Part shown: piece after piece, positions 18,621 through 28,532 of the stretch
Layout of the letters: the number at the start of each line of letters is the position of its first letter
Numbering within the stretch: position 1 is the first letter of the stretch
NCBI RefSeq assembly: GCF_000425465.1
Contig: NZ_AUDM01000014.1
Span: forward strand, 43,162-107,161
Length of the DNA: 64,000 nucleotides
Reading direction: 5' to 3'
DNA from: Flavobacterium filum DSM 17961
GTDB taxonomy: Bacteria > Bacteroidota > Bacteroidia > Flavobacteriales > Flavobacteriaceae
Notes under the pieces: model-generated
Database searches by the model: none
The model's input: the letters and a program-made list of their open reading frames with translations, nothing else
Told to the model about the DNA's origin: nothing
Translations under genes and position numbers: made by a program

Positions 18621-19502
18621 ATGCAATCATTAATTGGAACGGGTGTGGCACTTATAACGCCGTTCAAAAAAGATTTTTCTGTTGATACTGAAGCGTTAAC
18701 CAGAATAGTGAATTTTCAAATTGATAATGGAATAGACTATTTGGTAGTTTTAGGAACAACGGCTGAAAGTGCAACCTTAACCTCTGCGGAAAAAGAATTG
18801 GTCATTCAAACGGTAATTGATGCAAATAAAAATCGTCTTCCTTTAGTTTTAGGTGTAGGAGGGAACAACACGCTTCAAGTGGTTGAAGAGTTAAAAACTA
18901 GAAATTTAAATGATTTTGTGGCCGTACTTTCTGTGTCACCTTATTATAATAAGCCATCTCAAGAAGGAATTTATCAGCATTTTAAAGCAATTGCAGAAGC
19001 ATCACCTTTACCGATTATTTTATATAATGTTCCGGGTAGAACTTCTAGTAATATGTTGCCATCTACCGTAATTCGTTTGGCGAATGATTTTAAAAACATA
19101 GTAGCCATTAAAGAAGCAGCAGGTGATATTGTTCAAGCGATGAAATTGATTCAACATAAACCAAAAAATTTTCTTGTGATTTCCGGTGATGATATGGTAA
19201 CTTTGCCAATGGTTTTAGCGGGTGGAGCAGGAGTTATTTCGGTAATTGGCGAAGGTTTTCCGAAACAATTTTCAGATATGGTTCGCTTAGGTTTGAATAG
19301 AAAGGTAGATGAAGCGTATGCTTTACATTACGAACTAGCTGATGCAATTGACATGATTTTTGAGCAAGGTAATCCGGCCGGAATCAAAGAAGTTTTCAAA
19401 GCATTAGGTTTATGTGAAAATGTGGTTCGATTACCGTTAGTAAATGTGAATGAAGATTTAGCGAACCGACTACAACAATTTGTAAAAAAAGTAAATAATT
19501 AA
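18621..19502 (+). CDS. dapA: 4-hydroxy-tetrahydrodipicolinate synthase
   Basis: DapA condenses pyruvate with aspartate semialdehyde, the first step specific to lysine and diaminopimelate synthesis. The 293-residue TIM-barrel protein has the expected active-site residues: Thr46/47 in GTTAES (GTTGES in E. coli, and Ala is tolerated), Tyr109 in SPYYNKP, Tyr135 and Arg140 in [10 protein letters not shown] and the Schiff-base lysine K164 in VAIKEAAGD. It lies 1 bp after the DUF6913-like gene; ferritin follows 16 bp later, probably in the same transcript. Confidence 0.97.
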   Translation: MQSLIGTGVALITPFKKDFSVDTEALTRIVNFQIDNGIDYLVVLGTTAESATLTSAEKELVIQTVIDANKNRLPLVLGVGGNNTLQVVEELKTRNLNDFVAVLSVSPYYNKPSQEGIYQHFKAIAEASPLPIILYNVPGRTSSNMLPSTVIRLANDFKNIVAIKEAAGDIVQAMKLIQHKPKNFLVISGDDMVTLPMVLAGGAGVISVIGEGFPKQFSDMVRLGLNRKVDEAYALHYELADAIDMIFEQGNPAGIKEVFKALGLCENVVRLPLVNVNEDLANRLQQFVKKVNN

Positions 19503-19518
19503 ATAAAAAAATAAAAAC

Positions 19519-20031
19519 ATGTTATCGAATAAAGTATTAGAAGCATTAAATGCTCAAATTAAAATGGAAGGAGATTCTTCTCAAGTATATTTAGCCATGG
19601 CTTCTTGGGCTGAGGTTCAAGGTTTTGAAGGAATTTCTACTTTTATGTATAATCAATCTGATGAGGAAAGAATGCACATGTTGAAATTAATCAAATATGT
19701 AAACCAAAGAGGAGGAGAGGCTAAAGTTTGTGCAACTTTAGAACCTAAATTAGATTTATCAAATTATAAAGCATTGTTCAAACAATTGTTAGAGCACGAA
19801 ATTAAAGTTTCAAATAGTATCAATGATTTAGTTGGTATTACATTGGACGAAAGAGATTTTGCTACGCATAACTTTTTGCAATGGTATGTGGCTGAGCAAA
19901 TTGAAGAGGAAGCCAATGCAAGATATATATTAGATAAAATAAATTTAATTGGTGATGACAAAGGAGGATTGTACTTATTTGACAATGAAATGAAAAATTT
20001 CGTCAGTCCGGTAGCTCCACCAGCAAAATAA
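19519..20031 (+). CDS. ftnA: Non-haem ferritin
   Basis: This 170-residue iron-storage protein would form 24-mer shells that oxidise Fe2+ and store the ferric mineral. Ferroxidase-centre residues are at the FtnA positions: E17, Y24, E50 and H53 (QSDEERMHM), E94-like in LFKQLLEHE and the EQIEEE helix near residue 130. Length and four-helix layout match FtnA, and there is no haem-binding Met of bacterioferritin type evident. It closes the DUF6913-dapA-ftnA run before a strong terminator. No Fur box could be identified. Confidence 0.95.
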   Translation: MLSNKVLEALNAQIKMEGDSSQVYLAMASWAEVQGFEGISTFMYNQSDEERMHMLKLIKYVNQRGGEAKVCATLEPKLDLSNYKALFKQLLEHEIKVSNSINDLVGITLDERDFATHNFLQWYVAEQIEEEANARYILDKINLIGDDKGGLYLFDNEMKNFVSPVAPPAK

Positions 20032-20046
20032 TGTTAATCTAAACAT

Positions 20047-20074
20047 AAAAGATGCTTTTAATAGAGCATCTTTT
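20047..20074 (+). terminator. Terminator after ferritin
   Basis: AAAAGATGCT pairs with AGCATCTTTT around an 8-nt loop, followed by more T residues. Confidence 0.9.
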
Positions 20075-20112
20075 TGTTTTTTTACACCGATTTCAGAGGA
20101 TAAAAAAAATGT

Positions 20113-20142
20113 TTTGTAGTCTGTAATTAATAACTAAATTTG
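20113..20142 (+). promoter_or_regulatory. Promoter of the bamD operon (-33 TTTG / -7 TAAATTTG)
   Basis: TTTG at 20113-20116 and TAAATTTG at 20135-20142 are 18 bp apart, a good fit to the Bacteroidetes housekeeping promoter. The predicted leader is about 50 nt. Confidence 0.65.
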
Positions 20143-20197
20143 CAGTTCGGTTTTTGATGCTGAATTAGCATTAAAATCAATTACTAAAATTCATCAA

Positions 20198-20992
20198 ATG
20201 AATAAGTTTTATACGTTATCTTTATTATTTATTGTGCTTGTATCTTGCACTCCTTATCAGAAAGCACTTAAAAGTGAAGATATGGGAGTAAAATATAGTG
20301 TTGCTGAGGAAAAATACAACAGCGGTAAATATAATAAGGCGATACGTTTATTTGAGCAAATGGCACCATCTTATAGAGGTAAACCTCAAGCCGAGAAAAT
20401 GTTTTATATGTTTGCTCAAAGTTATTATAAAACCAACCAATATTATTTAGCCGGTTATCAATTTGAAAGTTTTGCGAATTCCTATCCAAAAAGTGAAAAA
20501 TTAGAAGAATGTGCTTATTTAGGAGCGTTTTGCTACTCAAAGCTTTCCCCTAGATATTCATTAGATCAAACAGATACGCACAAAGCAATTGATAAAATGC
20601 AAGCATTTATCGATAATTATCCTGAGTCAACGTATATGTCTGAAGCAAATGTTATTGTTAAAGAGCTTAGAGAAAAAGTAGAAAAGAAAGCATTTGAAAT
20701 TGCCAAGCAATACAATACCATTTATGATTATAAATCGGCTTTGATTGCATTAGAAAATTTTATTGCAGATTATCCTGGAACTCCATATAGAGATGCCGCT
20801 TTATATTACAAAATTGATTCAGCTTATCATTTGGCCATAAATAGCGTTCCTGAAAAAGTGAAAGAACGTTTGTTAAACGCCAAGGAAGCATATGAAAAAT
20901 TTACTCGAATGAGTAATACAAAAGAATACACAGAAAAAGCCGACGATTTGATGGCAAAAATTAATGAAAATTTACAACAATATTCTAAATAG
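20198..20992 (+). CDS. bamD: Outer-membrane assembly lipoprotein BamD
   Basis: BamD is the essential periplasmic lipoprotein of the BAM complex, which inserts beta-barrel proteins into the outer membrane. The 264-residue protein has a lipoprotein signal (VLVSC lipobox) and then TPR-like repeats: EEKYNSGKYNKAIRLFEQMA, AEKMFYMFAQSYYKTNQYYL and GTPYRDAALYYKIDSAYHLA, with the YP-rich turns of the family. It opens a same-strand cluster with rpoZ, coaBC, a DUF4835 protein and recN. Confidence 0.93.
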   Translation: MNKFYTLSLLFIVLVSCTPYQKALKSEDMGVKYSVAEEKYNSGKYNKAIRLFEQMAPSYRGKPQAEKMFYMFAQSYYKTNQYYLAGYQFESFANSYPKSEKLEECAYLGAFCYSKLSPRYSLDQTDTHKAIDKMQAFIDNYPESTYMSEANVIVKELREKVEKKAFEIAKQYNTIYDYKSALIALENFIADYPGTPYRDAALYYKIDSAYHLAINSVPEKVKERLLNAKEAYEKFTRMSNTKEYTEKADDLMAKINENLQQYSK

Positions 20993-21000
20993 AAGATAGC

Positions 21001-21318
21001 ATGGATTTAAAGAAAACAACAGCTCCTGTAAACACAATTACCTATGACAAAAGACTTGTAGAGGAAAATACCGGTAATGTGTATGAAGCAATTACGATTA
21101 TTGCCAAAAGAGCAAATCAAATTAACTCTGAGATTAAAAAAGAATTAATCGAGAAGTTAGATGAATTTGCTACTTACAACGATAGTTTAGAAGAAATCTT
21201 TGAAAACAAAGAACAAATTGAAGTTTCTAAATTCTATGAAAAATTACCTAAACCACACGCTCTTGCCGTTCAAGAATGGTTAGAAGGTAAGATTTATCAC
21301 AGAGATACTACAAAATAA
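21001..21318 (+). CDS. rpoZ: DNA-directed RNA polymerase omega subunit (Bacteroidetes type)
   Basis: This 105-residue protein is the Bacteroidetes form of RpoZ/Rpb6, which helps beta' folding and assembly of core RNA polymerase. It has NVYEAITIIAKRANQI, corresponding to the conserved helix of omega, and then a lineage-specific C-terminal half with KPHALAVQEWLEGKIYHR. Its position between bamD and coaBC, 8 bp after bamD and 5 bp before coaBC, is conserved in Flavobacteria as far as I know and supports the call. Confidence 0.9.
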   Translation: MDLKKTTAPVNTITYDKRLVEENTGNVYEAITIIAKRANQINSEIKKELIEKLDEFATYNDSLEEIFENKEQIEVSKFYEKLPKPHALAVQEWLEGKIYHRDTTK

Positions 21319-21323
21319 AACCT

Positions 21324-22520
21324 ATGTCAGTTTTAAAAGGTAAAAAAATACTACTGGGAGTTACCGGTGGAATAGCCGCTTATAAAACTGCAAATTTGGT
21401 TAGACTTTTTATAAAGGCAGGTGCTGATGTCCAAGTGGTCATGACACCTGCCTCTAAAGATTTTGTGACCCCCTTAACTTTATCTACACTTTCTAAAAGA
21501 CCTGTTTTTTCTACTTTTTATACCGAAGAAGAAAATGAGCTATGGAACAATCATGTGGAACTAGCTCTTTGGGCAGATTTGATGATTATTGCTCCGGCAA
21601 CCGCTAATACGTTGTCAAAAATGGCCAACGGTAATTGTGATAATTTGTTGATGGCCGTTTATCTTTCCGCAAAATGTCCGGTTTACTTTGCTCCTGCGAT
21701 GGACTTGGATATGTATAAACACCCAACTTCTATTGATAATTTTCATAAACTACAATTGTTTGGAAATAGTATGATTCCCGCAGAAAAGGGTGAACTTGCC
21801 AGCGGATTGTCTGGTGAAGGAAGAATGGCTGAACCAGAACATATTTTGGCATTCATAGAAAATGATTTAAGTAGTAAATTGCCATTAAATGGAAAAAAAA
21901 TACTGATTACAGCCGGACCAACATACGAACCTATAGACCCAGTACGTTTTATAGGAAATCATTCTTCCGGAAAAATGGGATATGATTTAGCTTTGGAAGC
22001 TGCAAATCGAGGAGCAGAGGTTATTTTGATCAGCGGACCTTCACATTTGAACATTCAACATTCAAATGTGCAATTGATTAAAGTAACTACCGCCGAAGAA
22101 ATGTTTGAAGCATGTCATCGGTATTACAATGAGGTAGATGTTGCAATTGCAGCAGCTGCGGTTGCTGATTATCGTCCAAAATCAGTAGCCAATCAAAAAA
22201 TAAAAAAGACAGAAGAGGCTTTTTCAATTGAATTAGAAAAAACCAAAGATATTTTGGCTTCATTAGGTGAACAAAAGAAAAATCAATTTTTAATTGGTTT
22301 TGCGTTAGAAACAGAAAATGAAATTGAGCATGCAAAGTTGAAAATTCAGAAAAAAAACTTAGATTTGATTGTTTTAAATTCGCTCAATGATGAAGGAGCC
22401 GGATTTGGAAAATCAACCAATAAAATTACGTTTATTGATAAATCATTTCAAATCAATCCGATGCCACTAAAATCAAAAGAAGAAGTAGCAAAAGATATTT
22501 TGGATAAAATAATATTTTAA
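21324..22520 (+). CDS. coaBC: Bifunctional phosphopantothenoylcysteine decarboxylase / phosphopantothenate-cysteine ligase
   Basis: CoaBC catalyses two successive steps of coenzyme A synthesis: CTP-dependent ligation of cysteine to 4'-phosphopantothenate (CoaB), then FMN-dependent decarboxylation (CoaC). The 398-residue protein has the CoaC half first (KILLGVTGGIAAYK, the active-site His in NNHVELALWAD, PAMDLDMYKHP and GELASGLSGEGRM) and the CoaB half from about residue 188 (LITAGPTYEPIDPVRFIGN, SSGKMGYDLA). Both active sites look intact. Confidence 0.97.
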   Translation: MSVLKGKKILLGVTGGIAAYKTANLVRLFIKAGADVQVVMTPASKDFVTPLTLSTLSKRPVFSTFYTEEENELWNNHVELALWADLMIIAPATANTLSKMANGNCDNLLMAVYLSAKCPVYFAPAMDLDMYKHPTSIDNFHKLQLFGNSMIPAEKGELASGLSGEGRMAEPEHILAFIENDLSSKLPLNGKKILITAGPTYEPIDPVRFIGNHSSGKMGYDLALEAANRGAEVILISGPSHLNIQHSNVQLIKVTTAEEMFEACHRYYNEVDVAIAAAAVADYRPKSVANQKIKKTEEAFSIELEKTKDILASLGEQKKNQFLIGFALETENEIEHAKLKIQKKNLDLIVLNSLNDEGAGFGKSTNKITFIDKSFQINPMPLKSKEEVAKDILDKIIF

Positions 22521-22521
22521 A

Positions 22522-23409
22522 ATGAATAAAGTTTTCACTTTCTTGTTTTTAGCATTGCTTTTAGAAGGAAAAGCACAAGAATTAAGTGCTGTTGTAACCA
22601 TAAATTCTGATAAAGTTACTACAGTAAATCCGCAAGTTTTTAAAACATTACAGACCTCACTTAATGATTTTATAAACAAAACAAAATGGACCACTCAAAC
22701 AATAGAACAAAACGAAAGAATTGAATGTTCGTTTTTTATCAATATTTCGGAAGTAAATAATACGAATTTTGCCGCTACACTTCAAGTGCAAGCTTCTCGA
22801 CCGGTTTTTAATTCCATTTATAGCACTCCTATTTTGAATATTAATGACAAAGATTTTTCCTTCAGATATTTAGAATTTGAAAGTTTAAATTATAATCCTA
22901 ATTCTTTTGATTCCAATTTAATTGCTATGATTGCCTTTTATAGTTATATGATTTTGGCTTATGATGCAGATTCATTTGAGTTTAGAGGTGGAGACCAATA
23001 TTTAGATATGGCTCAAAATGTTGTAAATTTAGCTCAAGGTTCAGGATATAAAGGATGGGCTCAAGCAGATGGTTTGCTAAATCGTTATTTTTTGGCAAAT
23101 GATATGATTTCTTCAACTTTTGATCCGGTTCGTCAAGCTTTTTTTGAATACCATACCAATGGATTGGATAAGATGGCAAATGATGTAAAAAAAGGAAAAG
23201 AAAACGTTAAAGAGGCTCTTTCAACCTTGTTCAAGATTCACAGAGTACGACCAAATGCGTATTTAACAAGAGTCTTTTTTGATGCAAAATCAGATGAAAT
23301 TTTATCCATTTTTAGCGGTGGACCAAATGTTGATTTGGTTGATTTAACCGATAATTTAAATCGAGTTTCGCCTACAAATTCCATTAAGTGGAATCAAATT
23401 AAGAACTAA
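22522..23409 (+). CDS. DUF4835 family secreted protein (PorD-like)
   Basis: The 295-residue protein has a signal peptide (MNKVFTFLFLALLLEGKAQ), an N-terminal beta-rich part (VVTINSDKVTTVNPQVFKTL) and a helical C-terminal part. It matches DUF4835, a Bacteroidetes-only family that I recall being named PorD in some annotations because of a link to type IX secretion; treat that name as tentative. It starts 1 bp after the coaBC stop, so it is translated from the same transcript. It is probably periplasmic. Confidence 0.8.
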   Translation: MNKVFTFLFLALLLEGKAQELSAVVTINSDKVTTVNPQVFKTLQTSLNDFINKTKWTTQTIEQNERIECSFFINISEVNNTNFAATLQVQASRPVFNSIYSTPILNINDKDFSFRYLEFESLNYNPNSFDSNLIAMIAFYSYMILAYDADSFEFRGGDQYLDMAQNVVNLAQGSGYKGWAQADGLLNRYFLANDMISSTFDPVRQAFFEYHTNGLDKMANDVKKGKENVKEALSTLFKIHRVRPNAYLTRVFFDAKSDEILSIFSGGPNVDLVDLTDNLNRVSPTNSIKWNQIKN

Positions 23410-23452
23410 TTTTTTAGTAGAATAAATTTCATAATCTAACCTTTTTTTGTTA

Positions 23453-25105
23453 ATGCTGACGCACTTAACCATTAAAAATTTTGCTTTAATTGAAGAATTA
23501 TCCATTTCGTTTTCGGAAGGATTTTCAATTATAACCGGTGAAACTGGGGCCGGAAAGTCAATATTGCTGGGTGCTTTGGGATTAATATTAGGAAAAAGAG
23601 CTGATTTATCAAGTCTTAAAAACAAAGACGAAAAGTGTGTGATTGAAGGTGTTTTTATGATTTCAAAATATCAATTAAAGTCTTTTTTTGATGAAAATGA
23701 ATTAGATTATGAAGAACAAACAATCATAAGAAGAGAAATTCTTCCATCAGGAAAATCAAGAGCATTTATCAATGATAGTCCTGTAAATCTTTCAGAATTA
23801 GTCTTATTAGGTGAAATGTTAATTGATATTCATTCACAACATCAAACGAGTGAGTTGGCCGAAGAAAATTTTCAGTTTGCCATAATTGACGCCATTGCTG
23901 ATAATCGAGTTCTACTAGAAAATTATACACTTAAGTTAAAAGCGTTTCGAAAATTAAAGTCTTCATTTGAAGAGTTGGAAAATTCGTTAACTGCTGCATT
24001 AAAAGAGCAAGATTATAATTCGTTTTTATACAATGAATTAGTTGAGGCTAAGTTAATTGAAAATGAGCAACTTGAGCTTGAGTCAGATTTAGAAAAATTG
24101 ACTCATGCTGAGTTAATCAAAGAACAATTTGAAAAATCAATTTCGTTAGCAGAATCAGATCAATTTGGTTTGTTAGTTCATTTAAAAGAAGTGAAAACGG
24201 CCATTCAAAAAATTAGTACTTTTTCTAATGAATATGCTGAGCTTTTTAATAGAATAGATAGTTTGACCATTGAACTCAAAGACATTGTTGCTGAAATGAA
24301 TCAAATGGCAGAAACCGTCGTTCATGATCCTATTCAATTGGAAAATATCCATCAAAAATTACAAGTAATTAATAGTTTACAAAAGAAACATCAGGTTACT
24401 TCTGTTGAGGAACTATTACAAATTCAAAATGAATTGCAGAACAAAGTTATTTCTGTTACAACTCTTGAAGAGCAAAAGGATAGTCTTTTTAAAGCAATTG
24501 AAGCTTGTACATTAGAATTAAATGAATTAGCGTCAAAAATTCATCAAAATAGGATAAAAAGTATTCCATTATTGAATGATTTATTAGTGAAAATTTTAGT
24601 GCAATTAGGTATGCCAAATGTGCAATTTGATTTGAAAATTACGGCTACTAATGTTTTTTATTCAAACGGAAAAGATACGATCCAATTTCTTATTTCAACC
24701 AATAAAGGTTCTGATTTTGGCTTATTGAAAAAAGTTGCTTCCGGTGGTGAAATGTCTCGAATTATGTTGGCTGTAAAATCTATTTTAGCGAATTATACAA
24801 ATTTACCCACATTAATTTTAGATGAAATTGACACAGGAGTTTCAGGTGAAATTGCTGATAAAATGGGTGAAATCATGAAAGAAATGAGCGGTAAAATGCA
24901 GTTGTTTGCCATTACACATTTACCACAAATTGCTGCTAAAGGGGATATGCATTATAAGGTTTATAAATCTGATAATGAATTGAATACAAAAACAGAAATT
25001 AAAAAATTAAGCATTGAAGAACGGGTATTGGAAATCGCTCAAATGCTTTCCGGTTCTAGTATTTCTGAATCTGCTATTAATCATGCAAAAGCATTATTGA
25101 ACTAA
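23453..25105 (+). CDS. recN: DNA repair protein RecN
   Basis: RecN is an SMC-like ATPase that acts early in recombinational repair of double-strand breaks. The 550-residue form starts at the ATG at 23453; a TTG two codons earlier is possible but weaker. The N-terminal Walker A is GETGAGKS, followed by the RecN motif IHSQHQTSEL, a long coiled coil (about 150-360) and the C-terminal ABC signature ASGGEMSRIMLAVK with Walker B TLILDEIDTGVSG. It ends the bamD cluster; fabI follows with its own -7 box. Confidence 0.96.
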   Translation: MLTHLTIKNFALIEELSISFSEGFSIITGETGAGKSILLGALGLILGKRADLSSLKNKDEKCVIEGVFMISKYQLKSFFDENELDYEEQTIIRREILPSGKSRAFINDSPVNLSELVLLGEMLIDIHSQHQTSELAEENFQFAIIDAIADNRVLLENYTLKLKAFRKLKSSFEELENSLTAALKEQDYNSFLYNELVEAKLIENEQLELESDLEKLTHAELIKEQFEKSISLAESDQFGLLVHLKEVKTAIQKISTFSNEYAELFNRIDSLTIELKDIVAEMNQMAETVVHDPIQLENIHQKLQVINSLQKKHQVTSVEELLQIQNELQNKVISVTTLEEQKDSLFKAIEACTLELNELASKIHQNRIKSIPLLNDLLVKILVQLGMPNVQFDLKITATNVFYSNGKDTIQFLISTNKGSDFGLLKKVASGGEMSRIMLAVKSILANYTNLPTLILDEIDTGVSGEIADKMGEIMKEMSGKMQLFAITHLPQIAAKGDMHYKVYKSDNELNTKTEIKKLSIEERVLEIAQMLSGSSISESAINHAKALLN

Positions 25106-25113
25106 TTTTTGAT

Positions 25114-25121
25114 TATATTTG
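25114..25121 (+). promoter_or_regulatory. -7 element for fabI
   Basis: TATATTTG lies 28 bp before the fabI ATG. No good -33 element is seen, so fabI may also be read from upstream. Confidence 0.5.
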
Positions 25122-25149
25122 AACCGTCTATCAATTAAAAATATAGCAT

Positions 25150-25962
25150 ATGTATAATTTATTAAAAGGTAAAAAAGGAATTATTTTTGGAGCTTTAGAT
25201 GAAAATTCTATTGCATGGAAAACAGCTGAAAGAGTGCATGAAGAAGGAGGAACGTTTGTGTTAACAAATGCCCCAATTGCAATGAGAATGGGAACGATTA
25301 AAACATTAGCTGATAAAACAGGTTCACAAATTATTCCGGCTGATGCCACATCACTTGAAGATTTAGAAAATTTAGTTGAAAAAGCTACAGAAATACTTGG
25401 TGGTAAAATAGATTTTGTATTGCATTCCATTGGAATGTCAGTAAACGTTAGAAAAGGCAATCATTATACCAATCAAAACTATGATTTTACGCACAAAGGA
25501 TGGGATGTTTCAGCTGTTTCTTTCCACAAAGTAATGCAAGTTTTATATCAAAAAGATGCCATGAGTGAATGGGGAAGTATTGTTGCATTAACCTACATGG
25601 CGGCTCAACGTGTATTTCCTGATTATAATGATATGGCAGATAATAAGGCATATTTGGAATCCATCGCGAGAAGTTTTGGATACTTTTTTGGAAAAGATAA
25701 AAAAGTTAGAGTGAATACCATTTCCCAATCGCCAACCCCTACAACAGCGGGACAAGGTGTAAAAGGTTTTGATGGTTTTATCACCTACGCTGATAAAATG
25801 TCACCACTTGGAAATGCTACAGCTTTAGATTGTGCGAATTACACTGTAGCCATGTTTTCTGATTTGACCAAACGAGTAACATTACAAAATTTATACAATG
25901 ATGGTGGTTTCTCAAACATGGGTGTAAGTCAAGATGTTATGGAATATTTTACAAAGGAATAA
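25150..25962 (+). CDS. fabI: Enoyl-[acyl-carrier-protein] reductase (NADH) FabI
   Basis: FabI reduces the trans-2 double bond of enoyl-ACP, the last step of each round of fatty-acid elongation. The 270-residue protein is an atypical short-chain dehydrogenase/reductase with the FabI start KKGIIFGALDENSIAWKTAE, the Y-x6-K catalytic pair in DYNDMADNKAYLE, an upstream YMAAQRVFPDY segment and the SPTPTTAGQGVKGF loop. The family is the target of triclosan; nothing here indicates resistance. It is followed by a strong terminator. Confidence 0.95.
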   Translation: MYNLLKGKKGIIFGALDENSIAWKTAERVHEEGGTFVLTNAPIAMRMGTIKTLADKTGSQIIPADATSLEDLENLVEKATEILGGKIDFVLHSIGMSVNVRKGNHYTNQNYDFTHKGWDVSAVSFHKVMQVLYQKDAMSEWGSIVALTYMAAQRVFPDYNDMADNKAYLESIARSFGYFFGKDKKVRVNTISQSPTPTTAGQGVKGFDGFITYADKMSPLGNATALDCANYTVAMFSDLTKRVTLQNLYNDGGFSNMGVSQDVMEYFTKE

Positions 25963-25983
25963 ATACATTTAACATAAAAAATG

Positions 25984-26011
25984 ATACCCATAGTTTTTCA
26001 ATTATGGGTAT
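25984..26011 (+). terminator. Terminator of fabI
   Basis: ATACCCATA pairs with TATGGGTAT around a 10-nt loop and leads into a run of T. Confidence 0.9.
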
Positions 26012-26050
26012 TTTTTTTACCTTTATCGAATTAATAATAAACAACTAAAA

Positions 26051-28513
26051 ATGAAAAAAATTACTTATTTGTTTTTGATGGTCGGTTATTTGGCTTTTGC
26101 CCAATTTCCCGCACCATATTGTGGGCCATTGGCTTTTCAGTTTGCTACTGAGCCAATTACTCTTGTTAACTTTGCTGGGATTAATAGTCCTTCAAGTGAA
26201 GTTGTTGCCGGTGCTACACCGCATGAAGATTATACGCAAGTTTCTGGTGCAGTTTCTGCTGGTCAAACGTATACCATTACCTTAAAAGGAAATACAGATG
26301 GAAACTTCACCAATCGTTTTGTGGTTTTTGTAGATTGGAACCAAGACAATGATTTTGCTGATCCAGGTGAAACGTATGAAATTACACAAACTATTCTAAA
26401 TTCTACTGGTCTAGATGCTATTCAAGCTACTCAAGATTTAGTTGTTCCAATCAGTGCTTTGGGAGGAACTACCAGAATGAGAGTAAAAAAGATTTTTGGA
26501 ACAACTGAATATTTAAATCCTTGTTTAGGAACTGGTTATGGCCAAGTAGAAGATTACACTTTAGTTGTAACAGCTTCATCTGATTGTACTGGTGCTCCGG
26601 CTCCTGGAGATACAGTTTCTTCTGAAGCTTCTGTTTGTGCCGGAATTTCATTTAATTTGAGTTTACAAAATGTTGTTGCTGCAGGTGGAATCACTTATCA
26701 GTGGCAGTCTTCTGCTAATGGTGTAGATTTTACAAACATTAATGGAGCAACAAATGCTACTTATGCTACGACTCAAAATGCTGCAACGTATTATCAATGT
26801 ATTGTAACTTGTGTTCCTACTGCTTCAAGTACTACTAGTACTCCTGTAATGGTAGGATTAAATCCTGGTAACCAATGTTATTGTACTCCAATTTATGCAA
26901 ATGGAACTGTAGATGGAGATTTAATTTCAAATATCGAAATTACCGGAACTACATTATCGAATAATTCTGGTGCTGAACCAGGAGGTCCATCCTATACATA
27001 TTATACTGGTCAACCAAATTATACTGCAGAATTACAAGCTGGTAACACCTATACTGTAAATGTTACTGTTGGTGAATTTGGGGGTCAAAACGTTGCAGTT
27101 TGGATTGATTATAATGACAATGGATTATTTGAAGCTTCAGAGAGAGTTGGTTTTACAACTGCTTCAATTCCTGCTGACGGCTCTGCTTCTTTCTCAATTA
27201 CTTTAGCTTGTAATCCACCACTAGGAACACACAGAATGAGAGTAAGAGACGTATGGAACACTACAGGTACTTCAATTGATCCATGTATTTCTTATGGTTG
27301 GGGTGAAACAGAAGATTATGATGTAACAATTACTGCCGCTGTTGCTTGTCCGCAACCTTCAAATTTATCTGCTTCTCAAATTACACAAACATCTGCAGTT
27401 TTATCTTGGAATGCAGGATGTGCCGAAACTTCTTGGGATATTTATATAGGAGAAGTAGGTGGTGGAGAGCCAACAGCTCCAACAGCTACAAATGTTGTTA
27501 ATCCTTATGTTGTGACAGATTTAGTACCTGGTACAGCATATGCATTCTATGTAAGAGCAAATTGTGAAGGAGACGGATTTAGTTTATGGACTGGACCATT
27601 TGAATTCATGACATTAAATGAATTACCTGGTTGTTCAGATGTTGTTACTCCTACTGACGGTCAAGTTGATGTTGAATTGATTGGAGGAGGAGCAACTTTT
27701 ACTTGGACAGAACCATCAACAGGTGGAATTCCTGATGGTTATAATGTTTATTTTGGTACAGCTCCTGATGATTTAGTGTTATTAGGATTTATAGACGCTT
27801 TAACTGTTGATATTACTGGTTTAGTTTATGGAACAACTTACTATTGGCAAATCGTTCCATTTAATGATGGTGGTACTGCTGTTGGTTGTCCGGTATGGAG
27901 TTTTACTATTCAAAATTCGCCAGGATTCTGTTTAGACGGGGAATTATTCCCTGCAGCCACTTACACACCTCAAACATGTGATGGTACTACTCCAAATCAA
28001 ATTGTCGATAATGCATGGGCTGGCGAATATTCTAATGTGAATGTTACTTCAGGTCAAACTTATTCTTTCAATAGTTCTGTCGCTACAGATTTTATTACAA
28101 TCGGTAATGAAGATGGTTCTACTCCAATTGTTTATGGTACAACTCCAGTTGTTTGGACATCAGATGTTACGGGTGTAATTCGTTTTTACATCCACTTAAA
28201 TGACAATTGTGAAACAGCTGATGTAAACCGTGTTCGAACAATTTTATGTGGAGAATCATTAAGTGCTCCTTCATTCGATGCAGATAATTTTAAAGCATTT
28301 CCAAACCCTGTAAAAGATATCTTGAATATTGCTTATTCAACTTCAATTAGAAATGTAAATGTGACAAATTTATTAGGTCAACAATTGCTTTCTAAAACAA
28401 TTAATGCTAATGAAAGCCAAATTGATTTATCATCATTATCAGTTGGAACTTATTTAGTGAAAATTACAACTGAAGACAATATTCAAAAAACAATAAAAAT
28501 TGTAAAACAATAG
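26051..28513 (+). CDS. Secreted GEVED / fibronectin-III protein with T9SS type A sorting domain
   Basis: The 820-residue protein has a signal peptide (MKKITYLFLMVGYLAFAQ), a first GEVED-type domain (about 30-175, ending YGQVEDYTLVV), an Ig-like stretch (TYQWQSSANGVDF), a second GEVED domain (about 280-430, ending GWGETEDYDVTI), two fibronectin-III-like modules (about 435-525 and 530-625) and a C-terminal T9SS sorting domain beginning FKAFPNPVKDILNI and ending KTIKIVKQ. It would cross the outer membrane by the type IX system and be attached to the surface or released. No catalytic domain is evident, so an adhesive or carbohydrate-binding role is inference. Confidence 0.93.
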   Translation: MKKITYLFLMVGYLAFAQFPAPYCGPLAFQFATEPITLVNFAGINSPSSEVVAGATPHEDYTQVSGAVSAGQTYTITLKGNTDGNFTNRFVVFVDWNQDNDFADPGETYEITQTILNSTGLDAIQATQDLVVPISALGGTTRMRVKKIFGTTEYLNPCLGTGYGQVEDYTLVVTASSDCTGAPAPGDTVSSEASVCAGISFNLSLQNVVAAGGITYQWQSSANGVDFTNINGATNATYATTQNAATYYQCIVTCVPTASSTTSTPVMVGLNPGNQCYCTPIYANGTVDGDLISNIEITGTTLSNNSGAEPGGPSYTYYTGQPNYTAELQAGNTYTVNVTVGEFGGQNVAVWIDYNDNGLFEASERVGFTTASIPADGSASFSITLACNPPLGTHRMRVRDVWNTTGTSIDPCISYGWGETEDYDVTITAAVACPQPSNLSASQITQTSAVLSWNAGCAETSWDIYIGEVGGGEPTAPTATNVVNPYVVTDLVPGTAYAFYVRANCEGDGFSLWTGPFEFMTLNELPGCSDVVTPTDGQVDVELIGGGATFTWTEPSTGGIPDGYNVYFGTAPDDLVLLGFIDALTVDITGLVYGTTYYWQIVPFNDGGTAVGCPVWSFTIQNSPGFCLDGELFPAATYTPQTCDGTTPNQIVDNAWAGEYSNVNVTSGQTYSFNSSVATDFITIGNEDGSTPIVYGTTPVVWTSDVTGVIRFYIHLNDNCETADVNRVRTILCGESLSAPSFDADNFKAFPNPVKDILNIAYSTSIRNVNVTNLLGQQLLSKTINANESQIDLSSLSVGTYLVKITTEDNIQKTIKIVKQ

Positions 28514-28532
28514 TTTTATCTTTTTAAATTTT

